From Flavobacterium sp. HSC-61S13 (GTDB lineage Bacteria; Bacteroidota; Bacteroidia; Flavobacteriales; Flavobacteriaceae), in contig NZ_JALJZV010000003.1 in NCBI RefSeq assembly GCF_024171535.1, forward strand, positions 1 to 64,000: a stretch of 64,000 nt of DNA, in the 5' to 3' direction. The position numbers were made by a program, and so were the translations under genes. This document shows positions 35,474 to 43,152 of the stretch, one piece after another; position 1 is the first letter of the stretch; each line of letters begins with the position of its first letter. The notes under the pieces were generated by a model. The model worked only from the letters and a program-made list of their open reading frames with translations. It made no database searches and was not told where the DNA came from.

Positions 35474-35514
35474 AAACGAGTCTATTTTCCCAATAATGCT
35501 CTTATTTGAAAAAA

Positions 35515-36510
35515 TTAATCCAATTTATCGGTTAACTTTTTAAACACTTTTTTAGGGTCTTTTCCTTCGTATAAAATATCATAAACAGCATCGATAATCG
35601 GCGTTTTAGCGCCGTATCTCTTATTGAGCTCAAAAGCACTTTTGGCGGCATAATAACCCTCTGCAATCATATTCATCTCCATTTGTGCCGATTTTACGGT
35701 ATAACCCTTACCAATCATGTTACCAAACATACGGTTTCTTGAAAACAGCGAATAGCCCGTCACCAATAAATCACCTAAATAGGCTGAATCATTGATGTTC
35801 CTTTTCATTTTATGAACCTTTTGAATAAACTTTTTCATCTCGCGAATTGCATTACTCATCAGTAAAGCCTGAAAATTATCGCCATAGCCCAAGCCGTGTG
35901 CCATACCGCAAGCGATGGCATAGATGTTTTTAAGCATCGCTGCATATTCCGTACCTATGATATCATCAGATATCTTTACTTTGATATAGTGGCTGCTGAT
36001 ACTCTCTGCAAGTACTTCAGCATTTGCCGTATTAGAACAGGCAATAGTTAAATACGATAGCCGCTCTAAAGCCACTTCTTCTGCATGACAAGGCCCCGTA
36101 AGCACCCCAATATTCTCATAGGGAATGTCGTAGACTTGATGAAAATGCTCACCAACGATCAAACTGGTTTCTGGAATAATTCCTTTAATCGCAGAAAAAA
36201 TCACCTTCCCTTCCAAACTTTCTTTTAAATTTTGAAGCTCCGAATTTAAAAAAGCCGAAGGAATTGCAAAAATTATATAATCGGCATAAGCCACCGCTTC
36301 ATTGATATCATTGGTCAATCGAAGTTGATCGGTATCAAATTCAACGGCACTTAAATAGTTTGGATTGTGTTTATTAATTTTTAGTGCTTCTAAAGCGGTT
36401 TCGCTTCGCATGTACCAAGCAATTTCAGTCAGATTTTCACAAAGCATTTTAGCAATGGCTGTTGCCCAGCTTCCTCCTCCTATTACTGCAAATTTTGGAT
36501 TTTCCCTCAT
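35515..36510 (-). CDS. gpsA: NAD(P)-dependent glycerol-3-phosphate dehydrogenase
   Basis: This 331-residue enzyme makes sn-glycerol 3-phosphate for phospholipid synthesis. It has the dinucleotide-binding loop AVIGGGSWATA at about residues 8-18, the GPCHAEEVA segment and the catalytic lysine in AAMLKNIYAIACGMAHGLG. I chose the ATG at 36510, just before the Rossmann strand; an upstream in-frame ATG would add 6 residues. TACTTTTG at 36533-36540 gives a perfect -7 box with a leader of about 18 bases. Confidence 0.94.
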   Translation of the reverse strand: MRENPKFAVIGGGSWATAIAKMLCENLTEIAWYMRSETALEALKINKHNPNYLSAVEFDTDQLRLTNDINEAVAYADYIIFAIPSAFLNSELQNLKESLEGKVIFSAIKGIIPETSLIVGEHFHQVYDIPYENIGVLTGPCHAEEVALERLSYLTIACSNTANAEVLAESISSHYIKVKISDDIIGTEYAAMLKNIYAIACGMAHGLGYGDNFQALLMSNAIREMKKFIQKVHKMKRNINDSAYLGDLLVTGYSLFSRNRMFGNMIGKGYTVKSAQMEMNMIAEGYYAAKSAFELNKRYGAKTPIIDAVYDILYEGKDPKKVFKKLTDKLD

Positions 36511-36532
36511 ATAACACATATTATTCAACCAC

Positions 36533-36540
36533 CAAAAGTA
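36533..36540 (-). promoter_or_regulatory. -7 promoter box of gpsA
   Basis: The minus strand reads TACTTTTG, matching TAnnTTTG, 22 bases before the chosen ATG. This supports the shorter start, since the longer form would begin almost on the box. Confidence 0.5.
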
Positions 36541-36767
36541 GTTAAAAAACTAATTTCAAACAATTAGGTATTCACAACTATTAAAATAATTAAATAAACA
36601 TCGTTCTAATTCTATGTGTATTTTCAATTAAATATACAAATTTTTAACCACAATCGAACTAATAATAAATATTATTAATCAAAAGCATCAATTAAAACTA
36701 AGCAAATAGGATAAGTTGAACTTATCTCTAATTTGGATAAATTAAAAAACTTTAACACTATCTTAAT

Positions 36768-36914
36768 ATGACTACCCACAATCTACTAAGAAACTGTCGC
36801 GTTATCATTATATAATTGGCCTGATCAATATGTAATTATCGCTGTTTTTTTAGACGGTCAGTCCATTTTTTTTATTTTGGAATAAAAGCGTTCGCTCGAT
36901 TCGAACGCTTTTTT
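36768..36914 (+). ncRNA. Candidate small RNA or leader transcript with 15-codon ORF
   Basis: The segment opens with a 15-codon frame (MTTHNLLRNCRVIII) and closes with a classical terminator whose T-run lies on the plus strand. No protein gene on that strand lies up- or downstream. No -7 box with good spacing was found, so transcription is not established, and the hairpin might instead end the minus-strand nadD message. Confidence 0.3.
36884..36914 (+). terminator. Orphan terminator in the gpsA-nadD gap
   Basis: AAAAGCGTTCG and CGAACGCTTTT pair around a 7-base loop with six T residues on the plus strand. On the minus strand the T-run is only four long, so plus-strand use is more likely. Confidence 0.75.
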
Positions 36915-37122
36915 ATTTTAGAACCTCTGTTAGAATTTTCCGAACCCTAAAATCTTTTGTTAAAACACTTCACCGTCGTCAACTAAAAGTATTTTCTGCT
37001 CTTATGATATAAAATGATATCGTTTGGAAATCCGACCTTCGACAAAGATGGATCGTGTTGGATTATGGATTTTAAAACCCTGAAATTAAAGCTTCTAAAA
37101 AGTTGAAAAACCTAAGTTTCTG

Positions 37123-37707
37123 TTATTTTTTATAAAACAGATTGTGGTTGATGTATTTCCATACTTCGTGATCAAGCAAAGGACGAACATCTTTTCCGTC
37201 TTTTATACCCTGTCTAATTGCTGTAGAGGAAATTTCAATGATTGGCGCATCTACGAGTTTAATCTTAGAGATATCTGTTGACGAGGGCAAATCGGAAACT
37301 TCCTTAGAAATTCTCGGGTAAACATAGATTGGATATCGCTCGAGTATGACTTCGTAGTTTTTCCATTTTGCTAAGGATTTTAAATTATCCTCTCCCATGA
37401 TCAAGGCGAATTCCTCTTTGGGGAATTTCTCCTGAAGATGCGCTAAAGTAGTAATGGTATAGTTGGGTTGTGGTAAGTTAAACTCGATATCCGAAGGGCG
37501 GATTCTCGGGTAATTTTGAGTAGCCAAATGAACCATTTGAAGGCGGTGATAGTCTTCTAATAATCCGCTCTTTTTTTTGAGCGGATTATGAGGAGTCACT
37601 ACCATCCATATTTCATCTAGGTCACTGTATTGCGCCAAGTGATTGGCTATAATTAGATGCCCTACATGAATGGGATTAAAAGTACCGAAATACAATCCAA
37701 TCTTCAT
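37123..37707 (-). CDS. nadD: Nicotinate-nucleotide adenylyltransferase
   Basis: This 194-residue enzyme converts nicotinate mononucleotide to its dinucleotide in NAD synthesis. It has the nucleotidyltransferase motif GTFNPIHVGHLIIAN (HxGH) and the ISSTAIRQGIKDGKDVR end. It starts 6 bases after gmk, in the operon yicC-gmk-nadD. Confidence 0.95.
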   Translation of the reverse strand: MKIGLYFGTFNPIHVGHLIIANHLAQYSDLDEIWMVVTPHNPLKKKSGLLEDYHRLQMVHLATQNYPRIRPSDIEFNLPQPNYTITTLAHLQEKFPKEEFALIMGEDNLKSLAKWKNYEVILERYPIYVYPRISKEVSDLPSSTDISKIKLVDAPIIEISSTAIRQGIKDGKDVRPLLDHEVWKYINHNLFYKK

Positions 37708-37713
37708 GGTAAA

Positions 37714-38289
37714 TTAATTTTTATTTATAAATTCTTTGACCAGTTCGTAAGCTTCTTTCTGCGCCACTTCCAAGTCATAGTTTTTAATAATGGTATCAAA
37801 TTGAGGAGCCGTCGCTAATTCAACCGAAGCTTTGGCAATTCTCATATTAATTTTATCGTCGCTTTCCGTAGAGCGTTTTTTTAATCGAATTTTCAATTCG
37901 TCAATACTCGGTGGTTTCACAAAAACCGCCAAGGTTTCCTCGGGATATTTACTTTTAATACGCAAACCTCCAGCTACATCTATATCAAAAATTACATTTT
38001 TACCAAGACTCCAAATACGTTCTACTTCACTTTTTAAAGTTCCATAAAAATTATCGCGATAAACCTCTTCCCACTCCAAAAAATCTTCGGCTTTTATATG
38101 CTGTTTGAAATCGTGTAAGGAGATAAAATAATAGTCCGTTCCGTCTATTTCAGTACCACGTGGTTCTCTCGAGGTTGCCGAAATGGAAAAGGCTAAATTT
38201 AGGTCTTCTTGTTGAAGTAAGTATTTTACAATAGTGGTTTTACCCGATCCAGATGGTGCTGAGAATACGATCAGTTTCCCTTTTTTCAT
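37714..38289 (-). CDS. gmk: Guanylate kinase
   Basis: This 191-residue enzyme phosphorylates GMP to GDP. It has the P-loop FSAPSGSGKTTIV (about 9-20), the GMP-binding SATSREPRGTEIDGTDYYF segment and the lid KKRSTESDDKINMR. It is followed closely by nadD and lies 115 bases downstream of yicC. Confidence 0.96.
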   Translation of the reverse strand: MKKGKLIVFSAPSGSGKTTIVKYLLQQEDLNLAFSISATSREPRGTEIDGTDYYFISLHDFKQHIKAEDFLEWEEVYRDNFYGTLKSEVERIWSLGKNVIFDIDVAGGLRIKSKYPEETLAVFVKPPSIDELKIRLKKRSTESDDKINMRIAKASVELATAPQFDTIIKNYDLEVAQKEAYELVKEFINKN

Positions 38290-38404
38290 AAGTCAATTAT
38301 ATTTTTATACTAAAATCTTATGTATCACCGAATCCCGATCAGTATTTGTTTGCAACAAATGCGTTATGAGCAGTGTTATCATAAAATCTCTTACTGTGCG
38401 TTTG

Positions 38405-39265
38405 CTATAAAACGTTTAGTACTTGCTCTTTGATTTTTTCCAATTCATCTTTCATCAAAACAACTAATTTTTGCATTTCTGAATGATTGGATTTAGATCC
38501 CATCGTGTTGATTTCACGTCCCATTTCCTGAGCAATAAAGCCTAACTTACGCCCATTTGCCTCAGAACCGGATAAGGTTTCGATAAAATAATCCAAATGA
38601 TTGGTCAAGCGAACTTGCTCTTCGGTAATATCCATTTTTTCAAGATAATAGATCAATTCCTGTTCAAATCGATTTTCATCAACATTGACTTGAAGTTCTG
38701 CTAAATTGTTTTTTAAACGATCTTTAACCGTTTGAATTCGCTGTCCATCTAAAGCTGCTGCCAACTCCATACTGTTGCGAATATTAGCAATACGCAATCT
38801 GAAATCCGTTTCGAGTGTATTCCCCTCACTATTTCTAAAAGATTTTATATTTGCCAAGGCTTGAACGATTACTTTTTGAATCTCAACCCATTCATTTTCA
38901 TCGAGCTCAACACGCTCTACTTTTAATGAATCAGGCATTCTCACAGCCATTTTCATCAATTCCGTTTCATCGGCCTGTGGTAAAATAGCTTTCATTTGAT
39001 TGATATAAGCCATCACAATTGGAGCGTTGATCTTGTTGGAAGTTTCCTCAGCCGTAACTTCTACGTACAAAGAAAAATCAACTTTTCCGCGCTCTAATTC
39101 TTGTGCAATTTGATTTCTCAAAGGCAACTCTTTCTCTCTATACGTTAAAGGAAGTCGTACGTTCAGGTCTAAGCCTTTACTGTTCAACGATTTCACCTCT
39201 ACAGTAATCTTTTTGGTTGGCAATTGCATACTTGCTTTCCCAAATCCAGTCATGGAATGTATCAT
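38405..39265 (-). CDS. yicC: YicC/YloC family protein
   Basis: This 286-residue protein has the family signature IHSMTGFGKA at its start and the C-terminal DUF1732 region (GSEANGRKLGFIAQEMGREI NTMGSK, broken here only for length). Recent work on the family describes endoribonuclease activity. I chose the ATG at 39265, the conserved start; the upstream in-frame ATG at 39271 adds two residues. A perfect -7 box, TACCTTTG, lies at 39286-39293, so yicC is the first gene of the yicC-gmk-nadD operon. Confidence 0.92.
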   Translation of the reverse strand: MIHSMTGFGKASMQLPTKKITVEVKSLNSKGLDLNVRLPLTYREKELPLRNQIAQELERGKVDFSLYVEVTAEETSNKINAPIVMAYINQMKAILPQADETELMKMAVRMPDSLKVERVELDENEWVEIQKVIVQALANIKSFRNSEGNTLETDFRLRIANIRNSMELAAALDGQRIQTVKDRLKNNLAELQVNVDENRFEQELIYYLEKMDITEEQVRLTNHLDYFIETLSGSEANGRKLGFIAQEMGREINTMGSKSNHSEMQKLVVLMKDELEKIKEQVLNVL

Positions 39266-39285
39266 ATTCAAAATAATAATAGCTA

Positions 39286-39293
39286 CAAAGGTA
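39286..39293 (-). promoter_or_regulatory. -7 promoter box of yicC-gmk-nadD
   Basis: The minus strand reads TACCTTTG, a perfect TAnnTTTG, 20 bases before the chosen yicC ATG. Confidence 0.5.
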
Positions 39294-39393
39294 CTAAAAA
39301 AGTATCTAGCTAAATTCAGTTTCAGTGATTTATAATATTTGTGCTCTCAGGCTTTATCGCAACAATCAAGACTGTTTGCGGTTTTAAATATAC

Positions 39394-39422
39394 AAAACCG
39401 AGCGAATTAAGATTCGGTTTTT
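39394..39422. terminator. Possible terminator after the ArsC-like gene
   Basis: AAAACCGA pairs with TCGGTTTT around about 12 bases, with T-runs at the outer end on both strands. It is 165 bases from the stop codon on the minus strand. Confidence 0.5.
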
Positions 39423-39587
39423 CATCTATTATGTGCGTGTGTAGCTTTTTTTTCAGAAAAACTTAAAATCATTCTACCACCACAGCAGAAGTCTCTACTC
39501 TGTGAATCATCAACAATTTCGCTTCGAAATGCAGCACTTCGTTTATCAGCAGAACTGCCCCTGCTAAAAACTTAAATCAAGTGATTT

Positions 39588-39941
39588 TTAACTCGTTTGC
39601 CCAGCTATTAACTCCTCAACTGTTTTTGAAGAATTCCCGATAAAAATGCGCCCTTCAACGATGGCAACCGGTCGACTCAAGAAGGTATAATGCTCTAAGA
39701 TTAGATTTTTATAATCCTGCTCTGTAAGCCCTTTGTCTTTTAAACCTCTTTCTTTGTATAGTTTTGCTCTTCTACTAAAAAGAGACTCATAACTACCCGA
39801 TAAGTTTTTCATTTCCTCCAATTGCAATGCTGTAATGGGGTCAGATTTAATATCCTGCAATTCAAATTGATCTAAATCAGGAATCTGATTTAAAATTTTC
39901 CTACAGGTATCACAGGTTTTTAAATGGTATATTTTTTTCAT
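39588..39941 (-). CDS. ArsC/Spx-like thioredoxin-fold protein
   Basis: This 117-residue protein has the N-terminal KIYHLKTCDTCRKIL motif (CxxC at about residues 9-12), the thioredoxin fold and the cis-proline region RPVAIVEGRIFIG typical of ArsC/Spx/YffB. True arsenate reductases of this family use one cysteine with downstream arginines, and some members have no reductase role. No ars genes are nearby, so arsenic resistance should not be assumed. Confidence 0.85.
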   Translation of the reverse strand: MKKIYHLKTCDTCRKILNQIPDLDQFELQDIKSDPITALQLEEMKNLSGSYESLFSRRAKLYKERGLKDKGLTEQDYKNLILEHYTFLSRPVAIVEGRIFIGNSSKTVEELIAGQTS

Positions 39942-40063
39942 AATCTTTTCTAGTATATTCTCAAGACTTTTAAACTCCCACTAAGGCTTTACACCAGATA
40001 TTCTCGAGTAAAAATGGGTTTAACGATTCGGTCTTTATTCCAACCAACAAGGCTTGAGTATTA

Positions 40064-40294
40064 TTAAATATTTTTGACTTTAATGATGTGTACCGGGCAA
40101 ATCTTCTCTGCTTGCTCACAACTCTCTAAAATGGTATAATCCAATGATTTTACTGTATGAAATCCCTTGCTATTTATCGCTTTTAACAAAACCGTTTTCC
40201 CGTCTTTTTTAGACATTTGAAACTGCCCTGGTGCGACCTCCACACAATAGTTACAACCGATGCATTTGTCGCGTTGCAAAGTAATGACAATCAT
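40064..40294 (-). CDS. 4Fe-4S ferredoxin coupled to trhP
   Basis: This 76-residue protein ligates one 4Fe-4S cluster through Cys11, Cys14 and Cys17 (CIGCNYC) and Cys66 (CPVHII). An extra Cys59 could matter. Its ATG overlaps the trhP stop codon (TAATG), so the two are translationally coupled. Since TrhP-type U32 proteins carry or need an iron-sulfur cluster, this ferredoxin is a strong candidate for an electron donor or cluster partner of tRNA hydroxylation. That link is inferred from gene order. Confidence 0.9.
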   Translation of the reverse strand: MIVITLQRDKCIGCNYCVEVAPGQFQMSKKDGKTVLLKAINSKGFHTVKSLDYTILESCEQAEKICPVHIIKVKNI

Positions 40295-41535
40295 TAATTT
40301 TCTACGATTTTATACAGCTTATCAGACATCCGTACTCTAAACGGCAACTTTATCGTACAGTCATCACCTCTCAGCGCTTTAACTGCAAACTGCTCGTTGA
40401 CATACATTTCTTCAATAGCCAATTCTTGCACCCCCGTTGTAGGCCCAGTAATCAATATACGATCCCCTTTTTTAATATCGTAAGCCTCGATCTTAAATTC
40501 TCCAATCGATGCTTTTTGAAAATAATGGGTTGCTCTACCGATATACACCTTTTTTTGAGTAGCACTAGATCCGGAGTTATCACTCCATTCACCGAGCTGC
40601 TGCCCCAGATAATATCCACTCCAGAAACCGCGATTATATACCGTCTCTAGATCTCTCATCCATCGATCTACTTTTTCAGCTGTAAATAGTCCTGCGGCCT
40701 GTGCATCAATAGCTTCTCGGTATGTTTTTACAACGGTAGCTACATATTCCGGAGCGCGTCCACGTCCCTCTAATTTTAATACCTTAATACCCGAATCAAT
40801 CACTTGATCCAAGAAATCTAAGGTACACAAATCTTTTGGCGACATCATGTATTCGTTATCGATTTCAATCTCAAAACCCGAATCCTGATCAATCACGGTA
40901 TACTTCTTCCGACAATTTTGCTTGCAAGCACCTCGATTAGCCGACGAATTATGAGCGTGTAAACTCAGATAACACTTGCCAGAAACCGCCATACACAAAG
41001 CACCGTGTCCAAAAATTTCAATCTCCACTAAATTGCCAGACGGCCCTTTTATGCCTTCTTTTTCAATCTGTGCAGTTATACTTTTTACTTGACGCAAACT
41101 CAATTCTCGAGACAAAACTATGGTGTCCGCAAAAAGGCTGTAAAACTTTACGGTTTCTATATTGGTAACGTTTTGTTGTGTCGAGATATGAACTTCAAAA
41201 TCAATAGCTCTTGCCGAAGCAATCACCGCTTGATCTGAAGCAATTACAGCGGTTAATCCCGCCTCTTTCGCCTTGTTTAACAAGGTCTTAACCACCGATA
41301 AATCATGATCGTAGATAATGGTATTTAGAGTCAGGTACGTTCTGACTTTTTTCTCAGCACAACGCCTTGCTATTTCCGGCAAATCATCTACTGAAAAATT
41401 AACCGTTGAACGCGCGCGCATGTTCAATTGATCTACACCAAAATAAACCGAATCCGCGCCGTTGTCTAACGCCGCCTGTAAAGATTCAAAATTACCTGCA
41501 GGAGCCATCAACTCCACCTTTCCCGAAACCGTCAT
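40294..41535 (-). CDS. trhP: U32-family tRNA uridine 34 hydroxylation protein TrhP
   Basis: This 413-residue protein is a U32 'peptidase' of the TrhP/RlhA type: the N-terminal TIM barrel begins VELMAPAGNFESLQAALDNG, followed by HISTQQNVTN, the signature EIEIFGHGALCMAVSGKC and the cysteines of the GACKQNCRKKY segment. In other bacteria TrhP makes 5-hydroxyuridine at the tRNA wobble position without oxygen. Residues 332-413 form a beta-barrel tail (IGRATHYFQKASIGEF ... SDKLYKIVEN) that is also present at the end of the adjacent TrhO. The gene lies 3 bases after trhO and overlaps the ferredoxin gene. Confidence 0.92.
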   Translation of the reverse strand: MTVSGKVELMAPAGNFESLQAALDNGADSVYFGVDQLNMRARSTVNFSVDDLPEIARRCAEKKVRTYLTLNTIIYDHDLSVVKTLLNKAKEAGLTAVIASDQAVIASARAIDFEVHISTQQNVTNIETVKFYSLFADTIVLSRELSLRQVKSITAQIEKEGIKGPSGNLVEIEIFGHGALCMAVSGKCYLSLHAHNSSANRGACKQNCRKKYTVIDQDSGFEIEIDNEYMMSPKDLCTLDFLDQVIDSGIKVLKLEGRGRAPEYVATVVKTYREAIDAQAAGLFTAEKVDRWMRDLETVYNRGFWSGYYLGQQLGEWSDNSGSSATQKKVYIGRATHYFQKASIGEFKIEAYDIKKGDRILITGPTTGVQELAIEEMYVNEQFAVKALRGDDCTIKLPFRVRMSDKLYKIVEN

Positions 41536-41538
41536 CTT

Positions 41539-42900
41539 TTATGCTTGTATTTTATATAATAAATCTGATTTTCGCACTCTAAAATCCAAACTCAAAGTCA
41601 TTTTATCTCCAACTTGTGCTTGTTGAACTACAACTCCATTAACCATCATCTGCTGTAAATCCAATCGCTGCTCTCCCGTAGTTGGCCCCACAACAACTAG
41701 AATATCACCTAGTGTTATTGCTTCATTTTCGATCGAGAATTGTCCGACACTCGCTTTGGTAAAATAATGTTCTACCCTACCTATCAATTTCTTTTTCTCA
41801 ATACGTTTTTTTCTGATTTTTGTAACAGCACTTACTTTGACAGGAACAATCTCATCAAAAACGTTGCGTTCATTTTTAAATTTTAAAGCGTCTGACTTCC
41901 CTTTTTTGAAGATCAGATTCCCCTTTTGAACACCACGACGCATTGCTCGTTGTTCGTCTTCAGGCAGTTGAATTACAGCGACACATTCATCGGAACAGCA
42001 ATGGTGCATTTTCTCTGCGCAATCATCACATTGAATAAACAATAAATGACAAGCTTCGTTGGCACAATTGACATGAGTATCGCAAGGCTGTCCACATTGG
42101 TGACAATTTGCAATGATATCATCGGTAATTCGCTCACCTAAACGGTGATCAAAAACAAAATTCTTTCCAATAAATTTACTCTGTAAACCTTCCTCTTTTA
42201 TCTGGCGGGTGTATTCTATGATACCACCCTCCAACTGATATACATTTTGAAAGCCTTTGTGTTTAAAGAACGCACTGGCCTTTTCACAACGTATTCCACC
42301 CGTGCAATACATCAAAAGATTTTTATCCTCTTTGTGTTCGGCAAGTTGGGCTTCAATAATTGGCAGTGATTCTCTAAAGGTGTCTACATCGGGAGTTATA
42401 GCTCCTTCAAAATGCCCGATCTCACTTTCATAGTGATTTCTCATGTCTATAACCACCGTATTGGGGTCGCTCAACATCTCATTAAATTCTTTGGCTTTTA
42501 AATGTATACCGATATCTGTAGCATCAAAGCTACTATCCTTGAGTCCGTCAGCGACAATTTTACTTCTAACCTTAACGGTCAGTTTTAAAAACGACATATC
42601 ATCTTGCTCTACAGCTACATTTAAACGGATTCCCTTCATAAAATCATAAGCCTCTAGGGTTGCTCTCAGTGCTTCAAATCCTTCGGCAGGAACCGACATT
42701 TGTGCATTGATTCCCTCTTGGGCTACGTAGATTCTACCCAAGGCGTTTAAATGGCTCCAGGCTAAGAATAATTCGTCTCTAAATTGTTGTGGGTTTTCGA
42801 TTTTTGCGTAAGCATAGAAAGATAGGGTCAAACGATTTTGCCCAGCTTGCTCGATGAGCAAAGCCCTTTCCTCCGCGCTTAAAGTGTTATACAGTTGCAT
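41539..42900 (-). CDS. trhO: Oxygen-dependent tRNA uridine 34 hydroxylase TrhO with extra C-terminal domain
   Basis: TrhO uses oxygen to make 5-hydroxyuridine at the wobble position of tRNA. This 453-residue protein has the acylphosphatase-like N-domain (SFYAYAKIENPQQFRDEL, GINAQMSV), the rhodanese domain with Cys199 in MYCTGGIRCEKA, and a cysteine-rich zinc-binding part at 266-306. Typical TrhO proteins end near residue 350. Here residues 373-453 add a domain that aligns without gaps to the last 80 residues of TrhP, about 41 of 80 positions identical by my count. It is the first gene of trhO-trhP-ferredoxin, with a perfect -7 box and a palindrome upstream. Confidence 0.93.
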   Translation of the reverse strand: MQLYNTLSAEERALLIEQAGQNRLTLSFYAYAKIENPQQFRDELFLAWSHLNALGRIYVAQEGINAQMSVPAEGFEALRATLEAYDFMKGIRLNVAVEQDDMSFLKLTVKVRSKIVADGLKDSSFDATDIGIHLKAKEFNEMLSDPNTVVIDMRNHYESEIGHFEGAITPDVDTFRESLPIIEAQLAEHKEDKNLLMYCTGGIRCEKASAFFKHKGFQNVYQLEGGIIEYTRQIKEEGLQSKFIGKNFVFDHRLGERITDDIIANCHQCGQPCDTHVNCANEACHLLFIQCDDCAEKMHHCCSDECVAVIQLPEDEQRAMRRGVQKGNLIFKKGKSDALKFKNERNVFDEIVPVKVSAVTKIRKKRIEKKKLIGRVEHYFTKASVGQFSIENEAITLGDILVVVGPTTGEQRLDLQQMMVNGVVVQQAQVGDKMTLSLDFRVRKSDLLYKIQA

Positions 42901-42965
42901 GCTATTAACTTTTAAGTTGGTAAATAAACAATATGAAAATCATTCTAATTGGAAGAATGAAGCGA

Positions 42966-42973
42966 CAAAGATA
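42966..42973 (-). promoter_or_regulatory. -7 promoter box of trhO-trhP-fdx
   Basis: The minus strand reads TATCTTTG, a perfect TAnnTTTG, with the trhO ATG about 65 bases downstream. The region 18 bases upstream, where the -33 element should be, is taken up by a 24-bp palindrome. Confidence 0.6.
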
Positions 42974-42991
42974 CCCTTTTTTAAAAATCCT

Positions 42992-43015
42992 ATAAAATGA
43001 TAATTATCATTTTAT
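42992..43015. promoter_or_regulatory. 24-bp perfect palindrome, Fur-like operator candidate
   Basis: ATAAAATGATAA is followed at once by its exact reverse complement. The core TGATAATTATCA recalls the GATAAT half-sites of Fur-family operators, though with contracted spacing. The palindrome ends 18 bases from the trhO -7 box and so covers the -33 position, as expected of a repressor site. It is also 88 bases upstream of the recA -33 element. Which regulator binds is inference only. Confidence 0.6.
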
Positions 43016-43102
43016 GACGAAACCCAGCAGTAAATACTGATTTTATGCTATCAGAAGGGGTTCTATCGCTATTATTTTAAATTCTAATGGACAAGCAACT
43101 CC

Positions 43103-43132
43103 TTTGTAACTCAAAAAAAAGCTGTACTTTTA
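43103..43132 (+). promoter_or_regulatory. Probable recA promoter
   Basis: TTTG at 43103-43106 and TACTTTTA at 43125-43132 are 18 bases apart, close to the Bacteroidota consensus, with the recA ATG 20 bases downstream. No LexA-like box was evident. Confidence 0.6.
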
Positions 43133-43152
43133 CATTTCAAATTTTATGAAAG

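Larger units (their letters stand above)
36511..37122. other. Long intergenic region with an orphan plus-strand terminator
   Basis: This 612-base gap between gpsA and nadD (both minus strand) is mostly AT-rich. It contains the gpsA promoter, a 15-codon plus-strand frame (36768-36815) and a strong hairpin with a T-run on the plus strand (36884-36914). No gene precedes that terminator on the plus strand, so a small RNA or leader-like transcript is possible. Nothing is recognised at 36915-37122. Confidence 0.5.
39266..39587. other. Gap between yicC and the ArsC-like gene
   Basis: This 322-base gap holds the yicC promoter and a hairpin at 39394-39422. The section next to the ArsC-like gene (39430-39587) shows no coding frame or recognised element. 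Confidence 0.5.

Noticed and set aside
36884..36914. tRNA-like GATTCGAAC motif in the gpsA-nadD gap
   Set aside because: GATTCGAACGC is part of the terminator loop and stem; no cloverleaf can be drawn around it.
39588..39941. Arsenic resistance gene
   Set aside because: The ArsC/Spx fold is present, but no arsR, arsB or acr3 gene is nearby and the fold is shared by proteins with other roles.
42992..43015. Palindrome as a LexA/SOS box for recA
   Set aside because: It lies 88 bases upstream of the recA -33 element and exactly at the -33 site of the divergent trhO promoter, so trhO is the more likely target.
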